A stretch of 64,000 nt of DNA from NCBI GenBank assembly GCA_028673005.1, contig CM054113.1, positions 71,558,500 to 71,622,499 on the forward strand, read 5' to 3'. Origin of the DNA: Tanypteryx hageni. Lineage: Eukaryota; Arthropoda; Insecta; Odonata; Petaluridae. A program made the position numbers and the translations under genes. Under the pieces are notes generated by a model, which was given only the letters and a program-made list of their open reading frames with translations, made no database searches and had not been told where the DNA came from. Positions 24,261 to 34,877 of the stretch are shown here, piece by piece; position 1 is the first letter of the stretch; each line of letters begins with the position of its first letter.

Positions 24261-26659
24261 GAGGAACTGGAAGAGTCGGTCCACGTAATCTCCTGGCGGA
24301 GACTCATTCGGGTCATTAGAAGCACGAATTGGTCCCGTGCATGTGTGTGTGTGAAGGCGGGCTGCTCCTTTTTTTCTTACGGTAAAAATTCCGCCCCTGA
24401 GGAAGCAGCTCGCCGTAAAAATGCTCGCGGGCGATCTCAGTATTTGAATTCCGGATCGAAATTTTCGGTCGTTTGTTTTGACGATCGGGAGGGAGAAATT
24501 CGAGCTCTTGATGGAAAGGCACATAATTGTTTAATTTTACTACGCCATTACAAATATTTGAAATTCTGGATTTTTTTGTTCGTCTGATTCTAATGCTAAA
24601 TATTTCGATCGATGTTTTGGAGAAGATCTAAGGGAAAAAATTAGATATTTTAATGGGAATACTGTTTGTGATTGAGAGATTGTTACCAAGATGAAAGAAC
24701 CTGATTTATTACTATTAGGACAATTAAGGAGGAAGAAATTCTTCAATAGCTTCGAGAAAAGTCCCATTATGTGTTTCGAAAATTATGCAGCACTAACAAA
24801 ATATCATACGCTAGTTAGCACCAACATTATAGTATTTTCTCTCACATGTTTTCCTTATTTTACTGAGAATGTATCAACTCATATGGCGGGATTACTTATC
24901 ATCTTTCCGCTGACGTCTTCGTTTCTCTTTTGCACCTTAAACACCCTTTGACATCCTTACGGGTGTTATCGCGTGAAAAGGTTTTTATAAACTAGACGAA
25001 GAGTATAATTGCATAAATAATTGGTTCGTTGACTTTCAGTTGTACCAAGGATGATATAAGATGAATCTAGTCTGCTCATTTGTTCTAACAAAATCTCGCA
25101 ATATTATCAGCTTTTGATAATACAAAGTAGTGATTATAAATTTACGAAATTTTACTTTTAATATGACTGAAAAATGAGATATCGGAAATGATGCCAGGAA
25201 AGTATGAAATTTATAAGATATATTTTCTAGTCAATTTTAATCAATCAAACAATAAAAAATTATTTAAAATATGCCTCACTTGAGTTAAGTGGTTGTAATA
25301 TTTACGTTTACGTTCTTTTCTGCGTCGTATATAATCCATTTCCTTCCGCTTACAAAATGCTGCATGCAACCGTAAAGAAATTAAACGTAATTTCGTAATT
25401 ATTGCAGATCTTGTTTACTTCAGTAACTAATAAGATTGTTTTCATTGATAGCAATTTACTAGGAAGATTTACGTTGAAATTCAACGGAAAAAATTTTGTG
25501 AAATAAAAAATTAACGTAAATATACCTTGAATTTCTTTGGATGGCAGTAAAACAAACTTTCGTTCTTTTAGGCGTTCGTTTTTTTTCAAGTCTCGAACTC
25601 TTACGACGATTCTAAGTATGTATCTAATTTTAATATGCAAATGATTAATGTTCTACATTCAAATGTATTCCTTCTCGTAAATAACGAAACGAATGTTGTT
25701 TACATTGGTTGCTATGAAAATAATTTCTCTCTCGTACTAAATGTAAGAGCATTCATATCACGCTTTCACCAATAAGGATTGAAAGAACAATAGGATTTCG
25801 AGGTTGAGCAATAAAATTGGTTGGCAAGGCAACATCCCGTTAAAATGCCAAGATTTCCCCAAAATATATGAAATAAACGTTTATTATGAGAAATTTCGAA
25901 CTGTATGCGAGAAAAGATGAACAGAATTTTCTTTAAAATGGTATAGATCCTAAGATCATAGGTTAAATTCTCTCTAATTTAGATCTCAAAAAGAATAAAA
26001 GCCTGCAAGTCTAAAAGTTAACGTACGTACGAACTTACTTTTGCAATTATTGTATTTTGATTAGGTAGTCATGCATGATTGTTTGAGAGTTCAAAGCGAA
26101 TTACGACATTCTTGTTAGATTTTTCTTGATAACGTATACCCCTACAGTAAAAATATATTTGGCAAGAAATATTTCGTTTGGCTAGCTTTACGAATTATGC
26201 TTGAAGACTTTTCGATATGAATAATATTTTACAAGATATGACGAAAATTTCGTTTTAGTTTCCAGTAAATTGGCACTCCTTATTGGGTTATACAAACCAT
26301 TTATGTCATTTACTTATTGCATTTGGTCACAAGTCCTAAATACCAAAGTTCATAAAACCAAGTTCGATGGAAGCCGAGAAGGAACATGCGTACGGACGGG
26401 ACGAAGTTAATATGCGATTACGTTGGAAAAACGCAACGCGCCTGAAAATGTATTTCTCTTAAACACCCACTGTCTTAGGCGCCCTTAAAAAAATCAGAAC
26501 TTCTGTTGGTTTCCTTCATGTCATTTTCTTAAAATATGTTGCAGCAAGGTCGTGGCTTCCCAAAAAAACGCAAAAAAATAATGCGACGGCGCATTCCGTC
26601 TCGAAAGAAAGCTTTATTTTTTTTAGGTGTTGTCGACCTAGGGAGTCCCGAAGTTGAAA
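24261..26659. other. Unassigned AT-rich DNA
   Basis: No gene recognised. Overlapping short frames between 24159 and 24951 lie on both strands and match nothing known to me. Confidence 0.4.
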
Positions 26660-26850
26660 AAAAAAATCTGAATCCCTTGTAGAGAGGGGGAGAGATGGAG
26701 AGGGAAGGAAAAGAGGAGGCAGAAAGAGGAAGGAAAAGAGCGAGAGAGGTGAGGAAAGGGGTAGAAGAGGAATATAGATGGAGTTAAGCGCGGCGGAGAA
26801 ATTGTAAGAGGCGAGGAAAGTGTGTAGGAGGCGGAGGTGGGTGGGATTTT
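26660..26850. repeat. Purine-rich (GA) tract
   Basis: Dense GA runs on the + strand (GAGAGGGGGAGAGATGG and similar). The minus-strand frame 26638-26901 across it is Ser/Pro/Phe-rich low complexity. Confidence 0.65.
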
Positions 26851-28601
26851 TGCCCGAACGGCGAAGTGGATGGGTTTAAAAACTTTTAAAAACACACACA
26901 TACACAGGCATCAGCGAGACCAAAAGCAAGGTCAACGCCACTGTTTCTTCAAGGACACCTATTGCCCTCTCTCTCTCTCTCCTTGTCTTTTCACCATACC
27001 TTAAACCCCACCTTTCTTCTCTCACCCTCCAAAATTCACCCACCATCGAAAACTTTACACCAAAAGACTATTCGCGTTTAATGTGTTTTCGCCTTATTCT
27101 CTCCTACTGGAGGGCGAAAGGATACCGAAAAGTTCATCTCGGGTTTCTACTTATTCTCCAAAGTAGTAAAACGAGTGAGTTTCGCTCCAATGTTTAATTA
27201 AGCCCTGGAATGATGAAAAATAATGGGTATAATTATTTAAAGTGACGCATTTCTAAACTTGAACAAAACTCCTATTCACCGATATTTTAAGTGTTTCCAG
27301 ACATTTTCGACACGTTGACATATTTGACATGCGTCAATGATTGCGTAGCGGTTAGTTCAAAGCAAGGTCGCGAAGGATCGTCAGAAAAAGAAATATTTTT
27401 CAAAACGAATCGCACTTCATAATAAAGGTGCTGTTTGCTGTGGTGATGTAGGAGTTCTTGGTACAATTTCGCGATTTGGATTCGTATTAATAGTTACACA
27501 TTTGCATTTATGTACACATTTAAATTTTATCATAAGCCTGAGGATCGGAGGGATGTTGGTAAGTCACAGGGAAAAAAGTTCGGAATAACTAAAGATTTAT
27601 ATGATATATAAAAATTGAAACTTAACCTTTTAAGTATTCGATAGGAGAACAAGTTTATAAAGCTAAAATAACGTTGAATAGTTGAAGATATTATAAAAAT
27701 ATTTTTATATTTCCTGTTTGGAAAAAATGAACGTGACGTCGAGTTAGATGTTTTAATTTTCATATTTGATATTTTTTTTTTTTTTTTTTTAAAATGAACA
27801 CCACGTATTTTATGGCCTAAAAATTCCAAATTCTTGAAGTTAATAGTGATAGTGATTTTTTAAAACATATACATCGAAATAAAAGATCAATAATGGAAAA
27901 ATGTCGGCACATTTTATGTCATACTATTGAGATGCGTTGTACTTACCATGATGAATAGTTCTTGCGAGGAAATCCTTATTGTGACACCGAAGTAATGGCC
28001 CTGTAAATACTATTAATTCGCGGTCTTACGCAACGTTGTTTATCGTTAACACGAACTCCAAGAGAGAATCAAATCATGTGTTCAGGTTAACAGAGTTCGT
28101 GATAACCGAATTATATATGAAAGTTGAAAATATATATTAGTTTAGTGCTTAAATGTATGTAAATACAAATACTCTGTTCGTGTTAAATACATTATTATTA
28201 ATAACACTACAAATGCACGATTTGTACTAATATTTAAATTAATGTAACATTATAGATTAATTTTTTCGTGCGCACGCAACATTTGGAAAATGAATGGAAA
28301 TGGATTAACTACGACGAATAAATGAACGTAAACACGTGTATTTTATTTACGTATACACAACGTTTGTAAGTGAAAAGAAATGGGCAATTTACGACAAAGG
28401 TATTACGTGAACATAAATATTATATTATAACTATTCGAGTAAGGTTTGTTTTAAGTAATAGTCGATTGTATTATTAATCACAATTGATAAGGAAATTAAT
28501 CGGTAAATCAAAAATTCGATATTTTTAAAAAATACTACTGGCATTTTAGTTCGTAGACATGATACTAAGCCGTTAATGTTTCCTTTATTGACCTGATTTC
28601 A
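26851..28601. other. Unassigned AT-rich DNA with 19-nt poly-T
   Basis: A CT-rich patch lies at about 26960-27050. A run of 19 T at 27772-27790 could be the reverse-strand tail of a retroposed sequence, but no body attached to it could be recognised. Confidence 0.4.
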
Positions 28602-28726
28602 TAAAGGTGCGTCCACACTTGGGGAACGAACACGAACGAACATAGACGCAAGCAAACGATCACTGAAAAACGATGCTTGAGTGACATTTGTAGGTTTTTC
28701 GCTTTGTTTGTTCATTTTCCAACTCT

Positions 28727-28996
28727 TTGCAGTCTTCAGTTCTTTCGTTGCCCTCTAGATGCGAAACTGTTATTGTTTCCAGTGCGGCCTTTATTGTATT
28801 ACATAAGTTACTTGAAAGTAGTGATAGAAGTAAAGTAAGGCGAAAACGCCGCTGGTGGATGATTTCAGTATTTAACAATAGGTGTCTCTATAGTGCTTCT
28901 GATTTTCTTATGGACCTGAGCCGTGAAAACTGCGGACATTGTATTGACGCCTTAATCCTTATGTATACTATATACATTAAGGAATGCGTGCTTTGA
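28727..28996 (+). pseudogene. Harbinger transposase N-terminal remnant
   Basis: An 89-codon frame. Residues about 16-70 resemble the N-terminal part of PIF/Harbinger (HARBI1-type) transposases: a hydrophobic start, then a basic cluster with the characteristic RRKRRWW, then a short helical stretch (ASDFLMDLSRENCG). In that family a basic RRRWW motif precedes a conserved Leu-rich helix and the catalytic domain. After residue ~70 the similarity ends, and no DDE residues follow before the stop. The frame therefore represents a truncated gene whose catalytic part has been deleted. The ATG at 28727 is only the first in frame. Its position just inside the left inverted repeat supports the assignment. 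The family call is from memory of the motif, not from an alignment. Confidence 0.6.
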
Positions 28997-29297
28997 ATGC
29001 TTTAATACGAGAGAAAAGGAGAGAGATAGGAAGAATTAATGAAGGAGAGATAGAGAAAATTAAATGTTCCATATATTAAAAATAATTTTGCACTTAAATG
29101 AATTGTATACCGTAATGTATTACTTTATCATGAAAATCAGTTTTCGGAATGCTTCTTGGCTCTGAGGCACTTAATTATGTGAATTTTGTATTTATTGTTT
29201 ACTTTTTGGTGCATATAAAAAAGTTGGTTTCATTATTTTTTTATTTCAATTTGAACTTAATACTTAATTCACATATACCCGTCATATTTGACGGGAA

Positions 29298-29583
29298 ATT
29301 ACGCTAGCGAGTGATAAAAACGCCAGCATGTACGCGAAATTCGAAGAAATCATTGATGAGAAGAACTAAAATGTTAACTCGGAAAAAACGGTCTGTGAGT
29401 GAGATTCATACGGGAAATGAAGCCCTTCTCTTTGAGATGAGTCCGAGGCCTTTCTTAGAAGTCTTTTCCCCTCTTCGAAGTTCACTTGATGCCGAACGCT
29501 CTTAAAAAACTTAAACTTTTTCCCATTCCGGTAATTCGTTAAAAAAATCATTTTATGTGCAAATTAACGTTCCACGATTTCAT
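29298..29583 (-). repeat. SINE-body-like segment, second copy
   Basis: The text around 29298-29364 (GATAAAAAC, then CCAGCATGTACGCGAAATTC and AAGAAAT) matches 30894-30950 (GATAAAAAC, CCAGCATTTACGCGAAATTC, AAGAAAT). A second block, TTTTATGTGCAA with CCACGATTTCA at 29550-29583, matches TTTTAATGTGCAA with GCACGATGGATTTCA at 31053-31095. The intervening sequence is less similar. Because the better copy is attached to a tRNA-like head on the minus strand, the same orientation is assumed. It lies within the Harbinger element, so it may be a nested insertion. Confidence 0.5.
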
Positions 29584-29790
29584 AGCATGATTTATTAATG
29601 TATTATTTATAATAAGGAAGGGTGAAGAAATAAAAAGATGAATATCAGCTGCCGATTTACGTTAATTTTTTTACAAATTTTAAACTTCCCGCTACAAAGT
29701 GGAATGCCATGTGCGCACTGGACGCGTTTTTGTCCACCAGAATGATCTACCTGATATAGTAGTACCATGCTGTGAACCCTTGGGCCAATA

Positions 29791-29948
29791 CAGGCCCACA
29801 CTATACGAACACGAACGAACTTTTCTCTTTGATGTACTGACAGATGGCGGATCGTTGTTAGTTCGTGTTCGTTCGCATTCAAAGACACGTCCACACTGTA
29901 TTCGTCAATGTGCGTTTGTGTGTTCGTTCGCCAATTGTGGACGCGGCT
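29791..29948. repeat. Subterminal repeat array of the Harbinger element
   Basis: ACGAACACGAACGAAC occurs at about 29805-29820. It recurs inverted as GTTCGTGTTCGTTCG (about 29861-29875) and GTGTTCGTTCG (about 29920-29930). The left end of the element carries the forward form at 28624-28641. GTCCACACTGT at 29889-29899 repeats the core of the terminal inverted repeat. The array is compatible with transposase-binding sites clustered near the end, or with a small MITE of the same family inserted next to the right end. Confidence 0.6.
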
Positions 29949-29970
29949 TAATGTGTGCACCTTTCCACTC

Positions 29971-30290
29971 TTCTTTACTTATTCCATACGCTGTAAAGGG
30001 CAAGGTATTGTTTTCATGAAATTGTTCTATTCCGACATTTCAACGGAAACACGTTTTGAGGTCTCCTAAACCCGTTTTCACCATCATCTCGATGATGTAT
30101 ATGTATGTTTGTGTGTATGCGATGGAAATGTTATAGGTGCCCTAACTAAAAACTATTAATCGGGTAAAGGGGATATTTCTCATTTGATATTTTCATTAAA
30201 GAGAAGATTTGATTAGTTTTTTGTAAAAATCGGTGTTCCGCAAATGGTATTTACTCTTATCACATCCGATTTTTTAAATAATGGCTTTAA
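29971..30290 (+). repeat. Interspersed repeat family R1, copy C (5' part)
   Basis: Follows the Harbinger right end by about 20 bp. It shares with the other copies TTACTT near the start, AAGGTATTGTTTTCATGAAA, ATTTCAACGGAAA, GTTTTGAGGTC, TCTCGATGATG, CTAACTAAAAACTATTAATC, TTTTTTGTAAAAATCGGT and ACTCTTATCACATCCGATTTTTTAA (written here in short pieces), then GGCTTTAA. It then runs straight into the CAC/CTC expansion where the other copies continue with ATATTT. Non-coding. Confidence 0.7.
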
Positions 30291-30600
30291 GCACCTCCAC
30301 CTTCACTACAACCACTCTCACCTCCACCACCCTCGCCACCACCACCATCCGCACCACCACCACCACCCTCACCACCACCCTCACCACCACCCGCACCACT
30401 ACCACCACGAACCTCACCACCGCCACAACCCTCACCACCACCACCCTCACCTCCCTCACCACCACCACCTTTACCACCACCCCCTTCACCACCACCACCA
30501 TCACCCTCACCACCACCCTCACCACTACCATCACCACCCTCTCCATCACCCTCACCACCACCACCCTTACAGCCACTACCACCGCCAGGCTCATCATCAT
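30291..30600 (+). repeat. CAC/CTC trinucleotide-based minisatellite (~310 bp)
   Basis: Almost G-free on the + strand. It is built of CACCAC, CTCACC and occasional CATCAC or TTCACC units and ends in CATCATCATT. All three forward frames are open, reading His-, Thr- and Pro/Leu-rich, and one reverse frame reads Val/Arg-rich. This is what a stop-free trinucleotide repeat gives, so none is called as a gene. Other R1 copies carry a short CCACCACCAC block just downstream of the point where copy C breaks off, which could have seeded the expansion. Confidence 0.9.
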
Positions 30601-30893
30601 TTAATATTAAAGAAAATATTTAAAACATGATTATCCTAACATAACCTGTGATGCCTACTTTCCATATAATCATTTATTTAATATTTATATTGGCTTTAAT
30701 AGCTTTAAAGTAATGGTGGGTGTGTAGCTATTTGTGTTCCCAAATTTTGTAATTTATCGTTATAAAAACCTTCAAATACATTCTAACGGAATATAATTGA
30801 TGACGCGTATTTTTGCGGAAAGAATAACTCTTATGCGTACTGGAATATACTGAATCTGACAAATGAGTTCAACAATAGTTGTTCCTATGACAA
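30601..30893. other. Possible R1 copy C tail, then unassigned DNA
   Basis: 30600-30650 (AAAGAAAATATTTAAAACA, then ACATAACCTG) is vaguely like the 3' part of other R1 copies (AAAATATTTATTAT, then TAACCTATT). The match is weak. Nothing else is recognised to 30893. Confidence 0.35.
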
Positions 30894-31200
30894 CTTACGT
30901 AATGAGCGATAAAAACTGTAAAATCCCCAGCATTTACGCGAAATTCTAAGAAATACAATAGATAAGCAAATTTCAACGATAAAATTTAGAATTTTCATTT
31001 CTTTCCTCAGAGAATAGTATAAAACTCCCTCCGATATTACAATTCTAAGATATTTTAATGTGCAAGAGAAAATTACCCTGCACGATGGATTTCAGATTTC
31101 CCATGTAAATCAAAAGGGAAGGGTAGTCCCTGTAATTGAACCCGGGACTTCAACCTTCGAAACAAAACCATTCCTTGGAATGACTAACATGCACTGAAAC
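30894..31200 (-). repeat. tRNA-derived SINE with body
   Basis: On the minus strand a tRNA-like head (about 31200 to 31125) contains GCATGTTAGTCATTCC in A-box position and CCGGGTTCAATTACAGGG in B-box position. It is followed by a body running down to about 30894. The body is shared in part with 29298-29583, so at least two copies exist. It is flanked by unrelated AT-rich sequence; no clear target-site duplications were found. RNA polymerase III transcription is expected of such elements but is not shown by the sequence. Confidence 0.5.
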
Positions 31201-31407
31201 ATTTCCTGTCAAGACAAGTAACAATTCGTGACGTCAGCTTTGGGAAACCAGCCGTCATTAATCCTCGTTTGGACTTCTTGTTTACATATGGCATTACAAT
31301 CTTCGTACGCATACATTTGTCGGTACTACATCATAATCAATTTATTCTAGTTATTGTCCTAGTTACTTATAAGCGCATACAAATAGTTCATTTGTTTACC
31401 AAACTAA

Positions 31408-31460
31408 GTTTTTCGCGGCACCCCTAAAAATCAGCTGCGGCACCCTGGTTGGCAACCAGT
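31408..31460. mobile_element. hAT-like transposon end (remnant)
   Basis: TTCGCGGCACCCC, GCTGCGGCACCCTGG and GGTTGGCAACCAGTG in succession resemble the right end of hAT elements, which often carry repeated GCGGCAC text before a terminus of the type TTGG...CACTG. The 846-bp hAT at 34024-34869 shows the mirror arrangement at its left end (CAGTGCTCTCCAA, then GTGTGCCGC twice). I found no matching left end upstream, so this is recorded as a fragment. Confidence 0.4.
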
Positions 31461-34015
31461 GCACTAGACCAACCACGTACTAAGTTTTCCCACTTTTAAA
31501 CGGTATCCGTTGCGGAAGCTATGCCCCCGTTTATCAAGGCATCCGTGAGAATTTATCCTGCTCCTTCGTCCAGTCTAGCGGAGTGACCGAGGCATTCCGC
31601 GTACGACGAAGATTAGACGAGATCGAAACCTTGATCCGATTTAAATAAAGAAATACTTCGCCTAGTCCGCTACCCAGACCAATGGGGCAAGGCTCGGTTC
31701 TCTCACTGCGCACAATTTTTCGATCCGGATCACTTTACCGCTCGTCCACGGTTCGTTTGACTCAGGATCCAAACCTACGGTCAGCCAATCTCCCAAGGGT
31801 GGTGATGCGATAGTGTCATCGGCATCGCCGGAGCGGAGAAAATCTCGCTTGCGTCTACGTATTACCTATTCTACCCTCTCTCTCTCTTTCTCTATGGTCA
31901 TTTTTGCGTTCCTCCTCCCCCTCTCTTTTACTCGTTCCGGTGGCACACGGAGGACGATAACTTGCGTGAAATATGAGCAATTCGTTCCCCTCTCTCGAGA
32001 CTGCGCTCCATCTGTCCCTCGTCAGTTGCGATGCTGGCACGACGGGTTTGAACTCCGATGGCAAATCAAAAAATCTTATCGATGCTGTGGGTTCCGTACA
32101 ATCAATATTTGTCGCGAAAATAGTACTTGCGAGATATTAGCTTGAATCCTTTTGATATATATCGACTGTTGCAAAAAATGAGTCGGTTTTTTTTTTAATT
32201 TTATCCGTGTGATAAGTTTAAGGTCAAACAAATTGCGGGCTGTCATCCTTTTTTACACATTAAATTCAGTTGATGCAAAATTTCGCAGAAGTTGACATTT
32301 CAAAAGATTGCAGGTAGCTCGCAAATAATGTACAGAAAAAATGAATTCTGTTAAAAGAAAATATGGAAAACATTAAACAGTTTACCGAAATGTATTCTTA
32401 TGACGTAATATAATTTCAGGCAGTAAAAATATAATTTCTTTTGGAGATAAAAATCTCTCCTTACTGAAACCACCAAATGCTTTCCAAATGGAATTTTTAG
32501 GGAATTAATTGGAGAAAGCTCAACGACCGATTACGTAAAGTTATTGACACCAAAAATTATGATCTTACTATTCATGTATTCATGTTACGGCAACCTTATC
32601 GTGCTATTAAAGCATTCATAATTAATGTTAAATGTATAGACTGCTACCCTTATATCTACTAAGCCAGAAAACCTTCCAAAAAAGCCTTTTCTCAATTCCA
32701 ATTCTGTATTCTATACTTATAGAGTTTTATAACTTTTTCCATGCATAGAATTTTTCAATTTAACTACCTGTTGTTAATGCATGGAGATACATGGCGATCT
32801 GTGTAACGTACGCAAAAGAGCGCACGAAGCAAATATCAATCCAGAAAATATCGTGGCTCCAAGTGTGCCATATTTTGATAATAGTTTTTAAAGATATTGT
32901 TAATTTTATTTTTGAATTATCTTTCCTTGTAAAATGTGCATAAAAATAATTTTGTTCGATGAAATAAACTGTCTTCGCAACATTTAAACTGCACATTTTA
33001 CGCAATTAATTTAAATTTAAATTTTTTCTCTTATTAATCCCGATTAAGTATTTTTTTATTACAAAATGCTCTCTCATACGAATATTTGTTTTGATATGCC
33101 CTTTAACATTTCTACCGTTCATATCAGAGACCTATTTTCGTTTTTTTATCAATCTTCTCCTTCCGAACTATTCAGCCCATTTCCCGATATTCGAGAACGG
33201 GAATAAAAGGTATTTTACGTTCTCCTCCCACTCATTTCATGATCCATTTCAGCGGCCGTTTTGTGTCGAACGTATGTTCCTCTCATTGGCAAAAACCGTT
33301 GATTTTTACGTGGCAGTTTAAAAGGCATACCGGTGAGAATCCAAACCTTTTATGCTACGCGAGGCTGACGGCCAAACCGCCAGACCGGAACCATCTCCTC
33401 CTCTTTCCACATCCCTCTCTCCCTGCCTCCTTTTCCCCCTGCAATACCACCCACCATTCACCTCTCTCTCCCCAACTTCATTCCTTCTCCCTCGAATATT
33501 CCCTCTCTCTTTTAATCAGCCATTAAACCCTATTCCCATTGCAGTTGCCTAGTGACCAAAGCCATCCAAGCGTCTCTCCGGTCAGTGAGCGGCTAGCAAA
33601 CGGACGGGTTTCCGTCTTCGATTTTACCTTTGCGCTTGCGTGCCTGTATTATATATTCGCTCGTGAGAAGGGCGTAAGGGAGGGAGACAGATGGACGCGT
33701 GTTAACTCTTCCTCTCTCTCTTATGATCCATATAAATCCCCTCTTGGAGTTCATCGGTTACGTCTGATAGGTTTTTCTCTTTTTGTACCTCTCACCTTCC
33801 CGCCTTCAGCGTAGAAAATCCTCCGGAGTACCAGTCTCCTCTTCACCCCTTTCTCACTCTTTATTTAGAGTTTTTTTCGGACTCTCCTCGTATCTCATCT
33901 TCATCCTGGAATAACATTTTAACATATTCGCTTGGACTGATTTTTCACGCCTACCTTCATTTTTTGTTGTTTCTCGCTTGCGTTCATTCGCTCATCCAAA
34001 CGGATCCTTACTTTC
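31461..34015. other. Unassigned DNA; CT-rich tracts 31860-31930 and 33390-33530
   Basis: 31540-31830 is GC-richer, with many CpGs and no recognised gene. The + strand frame 31813-32145 (110 codons) begins in this block, crosses a CT run and has no known motif. 33390-33530 is CT-rich, giving Ser/Pro/Leu frames on the + strand. The rest is AT-rich and blank to me. Confidence 0.4.
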
Positions 34016-34877
34016 GCCTTGTGCAGTGCTCTCCAATCGGTGTGCCGCTGCTCAGTGGTGTGCCGTAACGAAGTACTTAGTGTGCCGCGGGACGTACGGA
34101 GTTTATACAAGGGAAATTCTGAATTTGTAATTCTCAAGCTACAAACGAGGGTAAGAAGTTTCTTTATCTGCCCACTTATCAATTAACGATTTCTCCCTAA
34201 AAATTAGAGGAAATTCATTGAACTCAGGAACGATCGCAGTCTTAACCTGAACATAGATGGTATGCCTCTGGATGAGTTTTAGTTGCAAGTGAGGAATGAA
34301 TACCCAACCATTGCCGAATGTTTAATTGATGTGAATTAAGTTTTTCAACATTGTCGCTGATTAAGAATAATAAGAGATCGTGTCTGAAATACCTCGACCA
34401 TAAACTTCGAGTGGCTCTTTCCACCATAGAGCCGAACATCAAAAGACTGTTCTTCAAGACGGGCAGGTTTCTCACTAATAAAATTATTTAATAAAGTTCA
34501 CATACATCTTTAGATATTAAGACATTCATTATAGGGAAAATATTTTCACCGTTTCTTCGATGTCGTTATAAATGTGTTGTGCTGCATCTTAACATAGTGA
34601 TACTGGTAAAAAATTTGAAAAATTAATTTTGGTTTTATTTCACAAATTTACGGAATTTTAAAAATGATTTTCAATGAATTTTAACCACAATGTATTCCCT
34701 TCTTAAGAAAATATTTTATTTTTAATTTATTTATGATGTTGTCGGTTATTTTAATTATTTTCTGATGTTGTAATAGAAATCTTCAACAAAGTTGAATGTG
34801 AAATTAATTTCGGTGTGAATGAAAAAATCTATAGGTGAGCTGTGAAATAAAAAAGGTTGGAGAGCACTGGCCTAGTG
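34016..34877 (+). mobile_element. hAT DNA transposon (ZBED/SCAND3-like), internally deleted
   Basis: The element is 34024-34869 (846 bp). Terminal inverted repeats of 13 nt match exactly: CAGTGCTCTCCAA at the left and TTGGAGAGCACTG at the right. Flanking 8-mers GCCTTGTG (34016-34023) and GCCTAGTG (34870-34877) differ at one base, which is the 8-bp target-site duplication expected of hAT elements. Just inside the left end lie repeated GTGTGCCGC motifs (34040-34090). The interior carries a decayed C-terminal transposase fragment on the + strand. An autonomous hAT is usually 2.5-5 kb, so most of the gene has been lost and the copy cannot move on its own. Confidence 0.85.
34190..34491 (+). pseudogene. 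hAT transposase C-terminal fragment (ZBED5/SCAND3/FAM200-like), broken
   Basis: One frame from 34208 reads RKFIELRNDRSLNL, then MPLDEF, an in-frame TAG at 34280-34282, and LQVRNEYPTIAE. In the family a Trp normally follows the DEF-type motif, so the stop is likely a TGG to TAG change. The frame ends in a stop near 34340. A second frame from 34342 continues FSTLSLIKNNKR and LRVALSTIEPNIKRL and stops at 34489-34491. These are the hallmarks of the C-terminal hAT dimerisation region of ZBED5/SCAND3-like transposases. The usual Leu-rich stretch with TTYLCE that precedes FS is missing, which indicates a small deletion causing the frameshift. The upstream BED finger and catalytic core are absent. 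Family assignment is from motif memory; the breaks are read directly. Confidence 0.75.

Larger units (their letters stand above)
28602..29951. mobile_element. PIF/Harbinger DNA transposon, defective, with TAA target-site duplications
   Basis: The element body is 28605-29948 (1344 bp). Its left end AGGTGCGTCCACACTTGG matches the reverse complement of its right end, AGCCGCGTCCACAATTGG, at 15 of 18 positions. It is flanked on both sides by TAA (28602-28604, 29949-29951), the 3-bp TWA-type duplication typical of PIF/Harbinger elements. Inside the left end lies a remnant resembling the N-terminal region of Harbinger transposases. The catalytic DDE domain and the second (Myb-like) gene are not found, so the element is non-autonomous. 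A SINE-body-like segment sits inside at 29298-29583, and an array of short repeats at its right end. An alternative is two adjacent MITEs of one family, but the matching TAA pair favours a single element. Confidence 0.75.

Noticed and set aside
27320..27380. tRNA-like text (GCGTAGCGGTTAGTTC)
   Set aside because: An A-box-like stretch without any B box or stem.
27772..27790. Poly-T run as the tail of a retroposed gene
   Set aside because: No recognisable body or target-site duplication adjoins it.
30244..30630. His-rich (128 codons), Thr-rich and Val-rich frames
   Set aside because: All come from the same CAC/CTC repeat read in different frames and strands; a stop-free repeat is open everywhere.
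34242..34475. Minus-strand 77-codon frame inside the hAT element
   Set aside because: It is the antisense shadow of the broken transposase, which reads on the + strand.
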